Source of the DNA: Anthropogastromicrobium sp052273485
GTDB taxonomy: Bacteria > Bacillota > Clostridia > Lachnospirales > Lachnospiraceae
Direction of reading: 5' to 3'
Assembly: GCA_052273485.1 (NCBI GenBank)
Contig: DAVZID010000045.1
Location: 1 to 28,328, forward strand
Length of the DNA: 28,328 bases
Shown: positions 1 to 5,885 of the stretch, piece after piece
How the letters are laid out: every line of letters begins with the position of its first letter
How positions within the stretch are numbered: position 1 is the stretch's first letter
Notes under the pieces: generated by a model
Database searches by the model: none
Told to the model about the DNA's origin: nothing
Seen by the model: only the letters and a program-made list of their open reading frames with translations
Position numbers and translations under genes: made by a program

Positions 1-16
1 ATAAAACCGAATACCT

Positions 17-94
17 TACTCCGTAACGGTGCATACGGCATCGTTATGAGGGGTGTGCAGAAATGCACCTGTGCGGGTGCATCGTTAAGGAGTA
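17..94. repeat. Structured inverted-repeat element upstream of the pglX remnant
   Basis: Two 17-base arms at 17-33 and 78-94 are reverse complements at 15 of 17 positions (TACTCCGTAACGGTGCA against TGCATCGTTAAGGAGTA). Between them lies a smaller hairpin, GTGCA-GAAA-TGCAC at 55-68, closed by a GNRA-type tetraloop. The in-frame stop at 93-95 marks where the methyltransferase reading frame is lost, so the element abuts a broken gene. It could be a small non-autonomous mobile element or the end of a larger one extending left of the window. I do not recognise the family. Confidence 0.5.
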
Positions 95-110
95 GAAATT
101 CCGCTCCGTT

Positions 111-320
111 ATGTTGTATCAAATTAGAACGGCAACAGACCCATGCTCTGGTTCCGGTCATATCCTTGCATATATGTTTGATGTGCTGATGAAGATTTAT
201 GAATCCTATGGCTATACTACTCGTGAAGCAGTGGCAAGCATTGTAGAGAATAATCTTTACGGACTGGATATTATGGAGAACAGTGATTTCGAAGGAGGGA
301 TTGTAGATTATGACAGATGA
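111..320 (+). pseudogene. Fragment of a BREX-type adenine DNA methyltransferase (pglX-like)
   Basis: The stretch from about 126 to 275 encodes DPCSGSGHI, then FDVLMKIYESYGYT and NNLYGLDI. This matches the SAM-binding motif I and following helix of PglX, the N6-adenine methyltransferase of BREX phage-defence systems, where a DPCMGSGHILVYAFDVL-like block is typical. Only about 50 residues survive of a protein normally over 1,000 residues long. The NPPY catalytic motif is missing, there is an in-frame stop just upstream (93-95), and after YGLDI the frame runs into unrelated residues and stops at 318-320, overlapping the next gene. It cannot encode a working enzyme. A related type I or IIG N6-methylase is the alternative source. 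The rest of a BREX locus, if any, would lie left of the window. Confidence 0.7.
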
Positions 321-546
321 AAAAATCAAAAATTCCAGTGAGCTGGAGTTTGCTGTATTTTGCATTGAAAATGTAGCGGCAAAGCTGGGCGTGGATGCAG
401 AGCGTGTTTATCAGGCATTTACCGAACAAAGCAATATTTTGAACGGTTACATTGTACCGGAATATGAAGTGCTGCATACCCAGAGCCGGGAATATATCAT
501 TGATGACCTTCTTGACGTGATGAAAGAAAGGGGTGTGGAAGTATGA
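310..546 (+). CDS. DUF3791 family protein, first copy in ART-like cassette
   Basis: This encodes a small 78-residue protein with the DUF3791 pattern: a leading helix (ELEFAVFCIENVAAKLG), a VYQAF segment, then a Y...EVLHTQ...IIDDLLDVM block near the C-terminus. The start ATG at 310 follows a strong ribosome binding site, GAAGGAGGG, at about 290-300. The stop overlaps the next start by 4 bases (ATGA), which implies translational coupling. DUF3791 proteins have no proven activity that I know of but are commonly encoded beside DUF3990 genes. By analogy with small genes placed ahead of toxins, this could be an immunity or antitoxin protein, but that is inference. No promoter is obvious in the 200 bases upstream, which are methyltransferase remnant. 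Confidence 0.75.
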   Translation: MTDEKIKNSSELEFAVFCIENVAAKLGVDAERVYQAFTEQSNILNGYIVPEYEVLHTQSREYIIDDLLDVMKERGVEV

Positions 547-1013
547 TTCTTTATCATGGTTCTTTCTTAGAGATTGCAAAGCCGGATTTGGTTCATTCCC
601 GCCACAATGTGGATTTCGGGCGTGGCTTTTATGTCACGCCGCTATATGAACAGGCGGCGAAGTGGTGCGGTAAGTTCAAACGTCGTGGGAAAGATGGTAT
701 TATCTCACAGTATGAATACGATGAAAGCCGGGAAGCAGAACTGAAAACGCTGAAATTCGATTCTTATTCCGAAGAATGGCTGGATTTTATTTTGAACTGC
801 CGCAGCGGAAAAGATTCAACGGATTACGACTTTGTTGTAGGTGGTGTTGCCAATGATAAGGTGTTTAATACCGTGGAGCTGTTCTTTGACGGACTGATTG
901 ATAAAACGGAAGCTATCAACCGCCTGCGTTATGAAAAGCCGAACCTGCAAATATGTTTTCGCACAGAGAAAGCACTGTCTCTGTTGCAGTTTGAAGGGAG
1001 TGAAACACTATGA
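543..1013 (+). CDS. DUF3990 protein, putative ADP-ribosyltransferase-like enzyme
   Basis: This encodes 156 residues with the DUF3990 signature. An N-terminal LYHGS carries His5, residues 24-32 read DFGRGFYVT with Tyr30, residues about 94-107 give DFVVGGVANDKV, and the C-terminal block at 136-145 is QICFRTEKAL. The spacing of YHG, GFY and a final Q/E-containing strand resembles the H-Y-E core of ADP-ribosyltransferases; to my knowledge DUF3990 is placed in the ADP-ribosyl superfamily. If active it would transfer ADP-ribose from NAD+ to an unknown target. There is no signal peptide or membrane segment, so it should act in the cytoplasm. It overlaps both neighbours by 4 bases and is flanked by DUF3791 genes, the arrangement expected of a toxin with partner proteins. 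The toxin role is inferred. Confidence 0.75.
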   Translation: MILYHGSFLEIAKPDLVHSRHNVDFGRGFYVTPLYEQAAKWCGKFKRRGKDGIISQYEYDESREAELKTLKFDSYSEEWLDFILNCRSGKDSTDYDFVVGGVANDKVFNTVELFFDGLIDKTEAINRLRYEKPNLQICFRTEKALSLLQFEGSETL

Positions 1014-1255
1014 CAGCAAATCCGATTTTGCTTCAGAAAAAATATAGCCGTGTTATTGAATGCTTTGCTAAACAGCAGGGACTTTCACTGGATGCGGCAT
1101 TGGATTTCTTTTATCATTCTCAGGTCTATCAGCTGATCCGTGATGGTGTTTCTGATATGCACTGCATGAGCGATGCGTATTTGGCAGAGGAATTGAAACA
1201 AGAATATGAGGAGAAAGCGCCTGAAAATGCGGTAGTAAAGGAGAGAATAAAGTGA
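1010..1255 (+). CDS. DUF3791-like protein, second copy in ART-like cassette
   Basis: This encodes 81 residues and starts in a 4-base ATGA overlap with the DUF3990 gene. The middle reads IECFAKQQGLSLDAALDFF, then a tyrosine-containing turn, VSDMHCMSD and YLAEELKQEY. This follows the same layout as the first copy (IEN.A..LG....VY.AF, then a LHTQ-like turn and a C-terminal acidic helix), although identity is low, so the two are diverged rather than recently duplicated. The C-terminal EEKAPENAVVKERIK is charged and probably flexible. The ribosome binding site GAAGGGAG lies about 8 bases ahead of the start. Role unknown; a second immunity protein or a complex partner of DUF3990 is plausible. Confidence 0.65.
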   Translation: MTANPILLQKKYSRVIECFAKQQGLSLDAALDFFYHSQVYQLIRDGVSDMHCMSDAYLAEELKQEYEEKAPENAVVKERIK

Positions 1256-1386
1256 GACATAATATTTTTGATTCAATGCCATCCAATATAGTTTCCGGTA
1301 AAGATAATGTATTTGCAAATTTTTTGCAAACGGCTGGACTTTATATAGGTATTATTGTTCTTGCAAACGTGTCTTGCTGTGTATAA
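1252..1386 (+). CDS. Possible truncated fourth cassette gene (44 codons, GTG start)
   Basis: A GTG at 1252 overlaps the stop of the previous gene by 4 bases (GTGA), the coupling seen at the two preceding junctions, and AAAGGAGAGAA just upstream could serve as a ribosome binding site. The frame runs 44 codons, beginning RHNIFDSMPSNIVSG and ending in a hydrophobic LYIGIIVLANVSCCV. I recognise no family. It may be the first part of a longer gene cut off by recombination, a genuine small membrane peptide, or chance. Confidence 0.3.
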   Translation: MRHNIFDSMPSNIVSGKDNVFANFLQTAGLYIGIIVLANVSCCV

Positions 1387-1421
1387 TCAAAATTAGTAAT
1401 ATAGCGTTTTGTGAACCAGTG

Positions 1422-1452
1422 GGGACAGATAAAAAGCCACGGCACCTGTCCC
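1422..1452. repeat. Palindromic REP-like repeat (GGGACAG...CTGTCCC)
   Basis: Seven-base arms GGGACAG (1422-1428) and CTGTCCC (1446-1452) flank a 17-base loop that contains GCC-AC-GGC. Palindromes with GGGACAG/CTGTCCC arms are common dispersed repeats in Clostridia, often linked to REP-associated transposases. No transposase is present here. The element sits at the boundary between the cassette and the nuclease-tail remnant. Confidence 0.4.
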
Positions 1453-1464
1453 GGTGGAAAGCAG

Positions 1465-1536
1465 GAAAAGATTACAAATATTTTGAAATTCGGAATTGCA
1501 TTTTCAGGGAGGAGAGTCAGCATAAAAAATATGTAG
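1465..1536 (+). pseudogene. Remnant C-terminus of PD-(D/E)XK / AAA-like family protein
   Basis: In frame, 1465-1536 encodes EKITNILKFGIAFSGRRVSI plus three residues and a stop. The same 3' end occurs at 3861-3932 (EKITDILKFGIAFSGKQVSV) with clear nucleotide similarity, so the two are copies. The pattern I..FGIAF.GK...V is the usual C-terminal strand block of the large AAA-ATPase-like / PDDEXK_9 (DUF1703) protein family, which is multicopy in many gut anaerobes. Upstream of 1465 there is no continuation of the gene, so only the tail remains. Confidence 0.55.
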
Positions 1537-1565
1537 TTGACTTTTGAAAATGACTTTGGTAGAAT
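1537..1565 (+). promoter_or_regulatory. Sigma-A promoter for the Mn riboswitch/antiporter transcript
   Basis: TTGACT (1537-1542), a 17-base spacer, then TAGAAT (1560-1565). Transcription would start near 1572, just before the aptamer. It begins directly after the stop codon of the nuclease-tail remnant. Confidence 0.75.
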
Positions 1566-1573
1566 GAACCCAA

Positions 1574-1666
1574 TAAAAGGGAGTAGCTGACCAAAATAGG
1601 TGCACTTCTTCGTCAGTACAGTTATTAAAAAATAACTCGGAAAGTGATGAAACAGCGAGACTTTTA
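1574..1666 (+). promoter_or_regulatory. yybP-ykoY manganese riboswitch aptamer
   Basis: The leader contains the yybP-ykoY hallmarks: AAAAGGGAGTAGCTG at 1575-1589, a TCGTCAGTACAG segment near 1610-1621, and the closing strand CAGCGAGACTTTT at 1653-1665. P1 forms from AAAAG (1575-1579) with CTTTT (1661-1665) and GCTG (1586-1589) with CAGC (1653-1656), leaving the GGAGTA and GAGA internal loop typical of this family. This class senses Mn2+ and usually switches genes on. Here it precedes a cation antiporter, which suggests export of excess Mn2+. The 3' strand of P1 is shared with the terminator that follows, giving a simple ON-switch mechanism. Confidence 0.85.
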
Positions 1667-1693
1667 CTGCATGCAGTAGGAGTCTCTTTTTTT
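1657..1693 (+). terminator. Intrinsic terminator of the Mn riboswitch expression platform
   Basis: GAGACT (1657-1662) pairs with AGTCTC (1681-1686). Inside it TACTGCA (1665-1671) pairs with TGCAGTA (1672-1678) and two T-G wobbles join the two stems. A seven-T run follows (1687-1693). The 5' arm overlaps the P1 closing strand of the aptamer, so metal binding should block the terminator and let transcription reach the antiporter gene. Confidence 0.85.
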
Positions 1694-1730
1694 ATACCTG
1701 CTGCAAATAAATAAGAAAGAGGTAGGTAAT

Positions 1731-2660
1731 ATGATGGTACAAATGTTGATTTTGCTGGTGGGATTTTTTCTGCTAGTAAAGGGAGCGGACTGGTTTGTGG
1801 AGGGAGCAGCAAGTATTGCAAAAAAGCTTGGAATCCCGCAGCTTGTAATAGGACTTACAATAGTTGCCATGGGAACGAGTTTGCCAGAAGCAGCTGTAAG
1901 CATTACGGCAGCATTAGACAATAATGCAGGAATAACAATCGGAAATATTGTTGGAAGTAATATCTTAAATATATTGATAATTCTTGGAATTACAGCAGTC
2001 ATTACGAATGTTTCAATTCAAAAATCAACGTTCTATTATGAAATACCATTTATGCTTATAATTACAGTGATACTCATGATATTTGGAATTACAGATTCCA
2101 AAATAACGTTTATGGAAGGCATCATTTTCTGGATTTTATTTTTGCTCTATCTCGGATATCTTTATATTATGTCAAAAAAGGGTACAGAGCAGGAAGAAGA
2201 AAACGTAAAAGATATACCCGTATGGAAATGTCTTCTTTTCATGGTGCTTGGCGGAGTTATGGTAGTAATGGGAAGTGATTTTGCCGTTAGCGGTGCAACA
2301 GAAATAGCAAGATTTTTTGGAATGAGTGAACGATTTATTGGTCTTACTATTGTAGCATTTGGAACATCACTTCCAGAGCTTGTAACATCAGTTACGGCAG
2401 CAAGAAAAGGAAACGCCGGAATCGCCATAGGAAATATAGTAGGAAGCAACATTTTCAATATTTTATTTGTAATAGGTACAGCAGCACTCATTTGTTCCGT
2501 TCCTTTTGAGCGTAAATTTATCATTGATACAATCATTGCAGTTCTCAGTGGAATATTGCTTTGGGGTGGAACAATTAAAAAGAAAGAGCTTAGAAAGCCT
2601 TGCGGAATTTTGATGCTGCTTGGTTATGCAGCGTATTTTGTATATTTGTGCATGATCTAA
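1731..2660 (+). CDS. Calcium/cation antiporter (CaCA family, YrbG-like)
   Basis: This encodes a 309-residue membrane protein of the Na+/Ca2+ exchanger superfamily, close to the usual 310-330 residues. The two inverted alpha repeats are intact: GTSLPE at 48-53 with GNIVGSN at 71-77, and GTSLPE at 211-216 with GNIVGSN at about 234-240. The acidic and asparagine residues in these repeats bind the cation. About ten hydrophobic segments are visible, with a charged cytoplasmic loop (SKKGTEQEEENVKD) in the middle. AAAGAGG lies just ahead of the first ATG. The gene is the only one downstream of the yybP-ykoY riboswitch, so its physiological substrate is probably Mn2+, alone or with Ca2+; that is inferred from the regulation, not from the protein. 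Confidence 0.9.
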   Translation: MMVQMLILLVGFFLLVKGADWFVEGAASIAKKLGIPQLVIGLTIVAMGTSLPEAAVSITAALDNNAGITIGNIVGSNILNILIILGITAVITNVSIQKSTFYYEIPFMLIITVILMIFGITDSKITFMEGIIFWILFLLYLGYLYIMSKKGTEQEEENVKDIPVWKCLLFMVLGGVMVVMGSDFAVSGATEIARFFGMSERFIGLTIVAFGTSLPELVTSVTAARKGNAGIAIGNIVGSNIFNILFVIGTAALICSVPFERKFIIDTIIAVLSGILLWGGTIKKKELRKPCGILMLLGYAAYFVYLCMI

Positions 2661-2790
2661 TTACCTGAATCCGTGAAGTTCACTCTTTAATAAGTCCAAC
2701 CTGCCAAAGGTAAGTTGGTTTCATGATTGGAGTATACTTATCACAAGAGATTTTACCTACCCGTGAACAGTAACCATCAAACAAAGCGTG

Positions 2791-2819
2791 TTGACAATAC
2801 CATGAATCGAGTGTAAAAT
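2791..2819 (+). promoter_or_regulatory. Predicted sigma-A promoter for the DUF4886 gene
   Basis: TTGACA (2791-2796), a 17-base spacer and TAAAAT (2814-2819) make a near-consensus promoter. It sits about 145 bases before the hydrolase start and would transcribe through the alpha/beta hydrolase remnant. Confidence 0.6.
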
Positions 2820-2937
2820 TGCAGTCAAAAAGGATGTTTCATTTGCCGTAATTAAGGGGGCTGGTCATGGCTTTTATGGGGAAGATAGCATATTTGCAAG
2901 GGAACAGTCAATTGCATTTATCAAGGAACATTTGTAA
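2806..2937 (+). pseudogene. C-terminal remnant of an alpha/beta hydrolase
   Basis: An open frame from 2806 to the stop at 2935-2937 ends with GAGHGFYGEDS, then REQSIAFIKEHL. The GAGHGF motif with its catalytic-type histidine, followed by a terminal amphipathic helix, is the standard ending of dienelactone-hydrolase-like alpha/beta hydrolases. There is an in-frame stop at 2803-2805 and no nucleophile elbow (GxSxG) upstream, so only the tail remains. The remainder of 2661-2964 shows nothing I recognise apart from the promoter. Confidence 0.6.
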
Positions 2938-2964
2938 AATAAAAAGCAGAGGAGACGTTGCTAT

Positions 2965-3732
2965 ATGAAGACATATAAAATTCTTGTAATTGGAAACAGT
3001 TTTGGTGAAGATGCGACTCATTTTTTACATGATCTGGCATTAGCAAGAGGAATCAATACGAAGGTGGTTAATTTATACATTGGAGGCTGCAGTCTGGAAC
3101 GCCATTGGAGAAATATTGAAAATGAGGCGAAGGACTATGAATATCAGTTAAATGGAAGAGCTACAGGAGACAAGGTATCCATTCAGGATGCACTTGCAGA
3201 GGAAAAGTGGGACTATATTGTCACACAGCAGTCCAGTCATGACAGTGGCTGGCTTGATACCTATGAACCATTTCTTGGCTGGATTACAGAATATATCAAA
3301 AAAGAAGCACCGTGGGCAAAGTTTATGATGCAGGAAACTTGGGCATATGAGATTGACAGTAAGCATGACTGCTTTGCACGGTACCATAGAGATCAGGATG
3401 AGATGTATCAGAAATTGAGAGCAAATTATTATAAAGAGGCGCAGAAGTATGGACTAGATCTGATTCCATGCGGTGATGTAATTCAGACACTGCGAAAAGA
3501 AAAGGAATTTAATGTGCGTGAGGGCGGAATGTCGCTTTGCAGAGATGGGTTCCATATGAATTATCTGTATGGACGCTATGCACTTTCTTGTACATGGCTT
3601 GCAAAAATTTTTGGAGAGGAAGCAGGAAGAACAAGTGATGCAGTCCTTTCAGAGTCAGCAGGCATACAGGATTTTGCTCTTCTCGGGAAAATTCGTAAAA
3701 TTGCGGAACAGGTATGCTGGAACAAGTATTGA
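2965..3732 (+). CDS. DUF4886 SGNH-hydrolase-fold protein
   Basis: This encodes 255 residues with the layout of SGNH/GDSL esterases as found in DUF4886. The N-terminal strand is ILVIGNSFGEDA, with the nucleophile serine in GNSF. IGGCS follows with the oxyanion glycine, then VTQQSSHDSG in the middle, and DGFHMN near residue 195, carrying the Asp-His pair. There is no signal peptide, so it should be cytoplasmic. Family members act on ester or acetyl groups of carbohydrates; the substrate here is unknown. The ATG at 2965 follows GAGGAG at 2949-2954. It lies next to the tail of a second hydrolase, suggesting that an older carbohydrate-esterase locus was partly deleted. Confidence 0.8.
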   Translation: MKTYKILVIGNSFGEDATHFLHDLALARGINTKVVNLYIGGCSLERHWRNIENEAKDYEYQLNGRATGDKVSIQDALAEEKWDYIVTQQSSHDSGWLDTYEPFLGWITEYIKKEAPWAKFMMQETWAYEIDSKHDCFARYHRDQDEMYQKLRANYYKEAQKYGLDLIPCGDVIQTLRKEKEFNVREGGMSLCRDGFHMNYLYGRYALSCTWLAKIFGEEAGRTSDAVLSESAGIQDFALLGKIRKIAEQVCWNKY

Positions 3733-3746
3733 GAGGAGATCTACAT

Positions 3747-3932
3747 ATGCATACAAAAGAATCGCTCATACAGCAGCTGGCTAACATGGGATTGACCGGA
3801 GAGGAAACCATTTTGTTAGCACAGATTGACGAAAAGAGATATGATGCAGAAATGAGAGAGGAAAAGATTACAGATATTTTGAAGTTTGGAATCGCATTTT
3901 CAGGAAAGCAGGTTAGTGTAAAAACGGAATAG
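3747..3932 (+). pseudogene. Chimeric small ORF: AAC(3)-like N-terminus fused to PD-(D/E)XK-family tail
   Basis: ATG at 3747 follows a good ribosome binding site (GAGAGGAGAT) and opens a 61-codon frame. Residues 1-21 (MHTKESLIQQLANMGLTGEE plus T) look like the start of AAC(3)-type N-acetyltransferases, which normally continue into LVHSSM. Here they run instead into AQIDEKRYDAEMREEKITDI and KFGIAFSGKQ, the C-terminal pattern of the AAA-like/PDDEXK_9 (DUF1703) family. The tail also exists as a second copy at 1465-1536. This is best explained as a deletion or recombination joint between two genes. It may still be translated but cannot be an acetyltransferase, having none of that enzyme's catalytic core. 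A longer start at 3714 inside the previous gene is less likely. Confidence 0.55.
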
Positions 3933-4102
3933 CTCTGTGATCTGCCCGGTCATTGAATGGTCGAGGATTCCCACACCAAATTCCTAAAATAGGACAAATT
4001 TTTTCTTGATTGTCCATTGCATCCGTCAGGCGTGTGTGCTATCGTACCGTTAGTGCAAATGGTGGATGAAAGCCATACGGATACGGAAAGGAAGTGGGAC
4101 AA

Positions 4103-5446
4103 GTGAAAAATATGACGACAGGAAAGGCAATGCCATTGATCGTGGGATTTGCCGTTCCACTTTTAATCGGAGGGGTATTCCAGCAGGTCTACAACCTAGT
4201 TGACGTGATGATCGTAGGAAGATACTTAGGAGAACAGGCGTTAGCTGGAGTTGGCAGCACGGGCAGTTTAACCTTTTTTATGCTGTCACTTGTAATGGGA
4301 CTGTGTAACGGTGCTGGTATTTTGGTTGCGCAGTGTTTTGGTGTGGGCAATTTTGCAGACATGAGACAGGCAGTGACATCCATCATATGGATTGCAGGTA
4401 TACTGACAGGAATCGTAATGCTGATTGGTGTATTTGCCTGCCCGTTTTTTCTGCGTCTGTTAAGTGTGCCGGAGGATGTCATTGGCTACTCGGTGACGTA
4501 TATGAGAATATTGCTTCTCTTTACAGCGGGCAGCGTGGCATACAATGGTGCATCTGCCGTGCTTCGAAGCTTAGGCGATTCCAAGACACCACTTACAGCG
4601 TTAATTATCGCCTCTGTGATCAATATTGTACTTGATTTGGTGTTAATTGTCGTGATTCCGCTTCATGTGGCAGGGGCAGCAATCGCAACGGTCATTGCAC
4701 AGCATGCCTCTGCTGGATATTGTCTATTCTATCTGTATCGAAAAAGAGAAGAATTTGGTCTTTCTGGACTTCCAGCAAAGCCAGATCGCGATATGACGGC
4801 AAAAATCTTTAAGATTGGTGTTCCGACTGCATTTCAGTCCTGTCTGATTTCGCTTGGCAGTATGAGTGTGCAGCGATTGATCAATTCATTTGGCACATCG
4901 GTCATGGCGGGCTATACCGCTGCGGTTAAGATTGACAACATTGCAATTCAGGTGATTACGTCGTTAGGCTCTGCACTCTCTGTTTTCACGAGCCAGAATA
5001 TTGGAAAGCACCAATTTAAGCGGATTCGGGAGGGATTGCATTGCACTCTTTTTCTAAGCATTGTGTCGGCACTGGTGATCGCAACGGCGGCAATGTTGTT
5101 TGGACGTCAGCTGATGATGCTCTTTTTGGGAAACGGTCAATCACAGGATGCTGTGGCCGTTGGTGCGCAGTATTTAACCGTAATGGGGATAGCCTATCTG
5201 ATCTGTGCTGTAATGCAAAGCTACCAGAATATCATCCGTGGTGCTGGAGATGCGAATACCTGTATGGTAGCGGGTTTCACGGAGCTGGCAGGCCGAATCA
5301 CCTTTGCATATTTGCTTGCCCCACATCTGGGTGAGATGGGCATTTGGATTGCCACACCGTTGTCGTGGGGCTGTGGCTGCGTAGTTCCAGTTCTGCGCTA
5401 TTACAGTGGAAAGTGGAAGAATAAGGCATTAGTAGGAAAGAGTTAA
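4103..5446 (+). CDS. MATE family multidrug/Na+ antiporter
   Basis: This encodes a protein of about 447 residues with twelve hydrophobic segments in two homologous halves, the standard MATE size. It opens with MTTGKAMPLIVGFAVPLLIG and continues FQQVYNLVDVMIVGRYLG, the family's first-helix block. A second-half equivalent (FKIGVPTAFQSCLISLG) begins near residue 230. MATE proteins export cationic drugs or metabolites in exchange for Na+ or H+. I place the start at GTG 4103, which lies 8 bases after AAGGAAG; an in-frame GTG at 4094 is too close to that site, and ATG 4112 is also possible. No specific regulator is visible in the 160 bases upstream, which contain GGACAA/TTGTCC and other short inverted repeats but no riboswitch I recognise. 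Confidence 0.9.
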   Translation: MKNMTTGKAMPLIVGFAVPLLIGGVFQQVYNLVDVMIVGRYLGEQALAGVGSTGSLTFFMLSLVMGLCNGAGILVAQCFGVGNFADMRQAVTSIIWIAGILTGIVMLIGVFACPFFLRLLSVPEDVIGYSVTYMRILLLFTAGSVAYNGASAVLRSLGDSKTPLTALIIASVINIVLDLVLIVVIPLHVAGAAIATVIAQHASAGYCLFYLYRKREEFGLSGLPAKPDRDMTAKIFKIGVPTAFQSCLISLGSMSVQRLINSFGTSVMAGYTAAVKIDNIAIQVITSLGSALSVFTSQNIGKHQFKRIREGLHCTLFLSIVSALVIATAAMLFGRQLMMLFLGNGQSQDAVAVGAQYLTVMGIAYLICAVMQSYQNIIRGAGDANTCMVAGFTELAGRITFAYLLAPHLGEMGIWIATPLSWGCGCVVPVLRYYSGKWKNKALVGKS

Positions 5447-5469
5447 ATTAACAACTTATATTCATTCGA

Positions 5470-5514
5470 TTTGAGCAGCTCTTGTTTCAGCGTATGGAAA
5501 AAGAGCTGCTCAAA
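5470..5514. repeat. Hairpin after the MATE gene, possible terminator
   Basis: Perfect 14-base arms TTTGAGCAGCTCTT (5470-5483) and AAGAGCTGCTCAAA (5501-5514) surround a 17-base loop. It lies just after the MATE stop, where a terminator is expected, but no T-run follows on the + strand, so termination efficiency is uncertain. Confidence 0.5.
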
Positions 5515-5547
5515 TGGCAATTTGCGGTTTGCCAAAAGTCGGGCGGG

Positions 5548-5580
5548 AAAGCCCACGGTTTTAACCGTGGGAGTATGTCA
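5548..5580 (+). mobile_element. Orphan IS200/IS605-type right-end hairpin
   Basis: GAAAG is followed by nine-base arms CCCACGGTT (5552-5560) and AACCGTGGG (5563-5571) and then AGTATGTCA. The GCCCACGG...CCGTGGGAGTATGTCA arrangement is characteristic of the right end of IS200/IS605 (TnpB-carrying) elements in Clostridia, where it also forms the 3' part of the TnpB-associated omega RNA. No tnpA or tnpB coding sequence can be seen on either side, so this is a solo end or a decayed copy. Confidence 0.55.
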
Positions 5581-5667
5581 AGTATCGTATGCGAAGCTTG
5601 GTGGCTGTGAGCGATACGACGAAGTATTTGCAGGTCTCCACAATGCAATAAAAGAAAGCAAAGTATC

Positions 5668-5696
5668 TTGTATTTTGCGTTCAACGAGTATATAAT
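5668..5696 (+). promoter_or_regulatory. Promoter of the thiamine salvage operon
   Basis: TTGTAT (5668-5673), a 17-base spacer and a perfect TATAAT (5691-5696). Transcription would start at about 5703, exactly at the TPP aptamer. Confidence 0.7.
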
Positions 5697-5701
5697 AGAA
5701 A

Positions 5702-5793
5702 CGTCAAGGGGAGCTTGCCAAGGCGCAGGCTGAGAGTAGACCGTAGGGTCTTGACCCATAACCTGATTTGGATAATGCCAACGTAGGGAGATC
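5702..5793 (+). promoter_or_regulatory. TPP (THI-box) riboswitch
   Basis: The conserved thiamine pyrophosphate aptamer elements are all present in order: AAGGGGAGCTTG, GGCTGAGAGTAGACC, TTGACCCATAACCTGATTT, GGATAATGCCAACGTAGGGA. CTGAGA binds the pyrimidine ring of TPP and the ACCTGAT..GGATAATGCC block makes up the pyrophosphate-binding helix. It controls thiM-thiE-thiD-cytX, lowering expression when TPP is plentiful through the terminator at 5886-5932. Confidence 0.97.
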
Positions 5794-5885
5794 AAACACG
5801 CAAAATAGACTCAAAATAGACTCAATTCTATGAAAAATTGCCGAAGGCAGGAGTAGCTGCTGCAGGAATAATACAGAATGGGATT

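Noticed and set aside
3747..3932. Aminoglycoside acetyltransferase resistance gene
   Set aside because: Only about 20 N-terminal residues resemble AAC(3); there is no catalytic region, so no resistance function is supported.
3933..4093. Riboswitch ahead of the MATE gene
   Set aside because: Short inverted repeats (GGACAA/TTGTCC, CCATTGC/GCAAATGG) are present, but no conserved core of guanidine or other known aptamers can be seen.
5471..5695. 74-codon ORF between the MATE gene and the TPP riboswitch
   Set aside because: It is built from the MATE-proximal hairpin, the IS end and the thiamine promoter, has no ribosome binding site and resembles no family.
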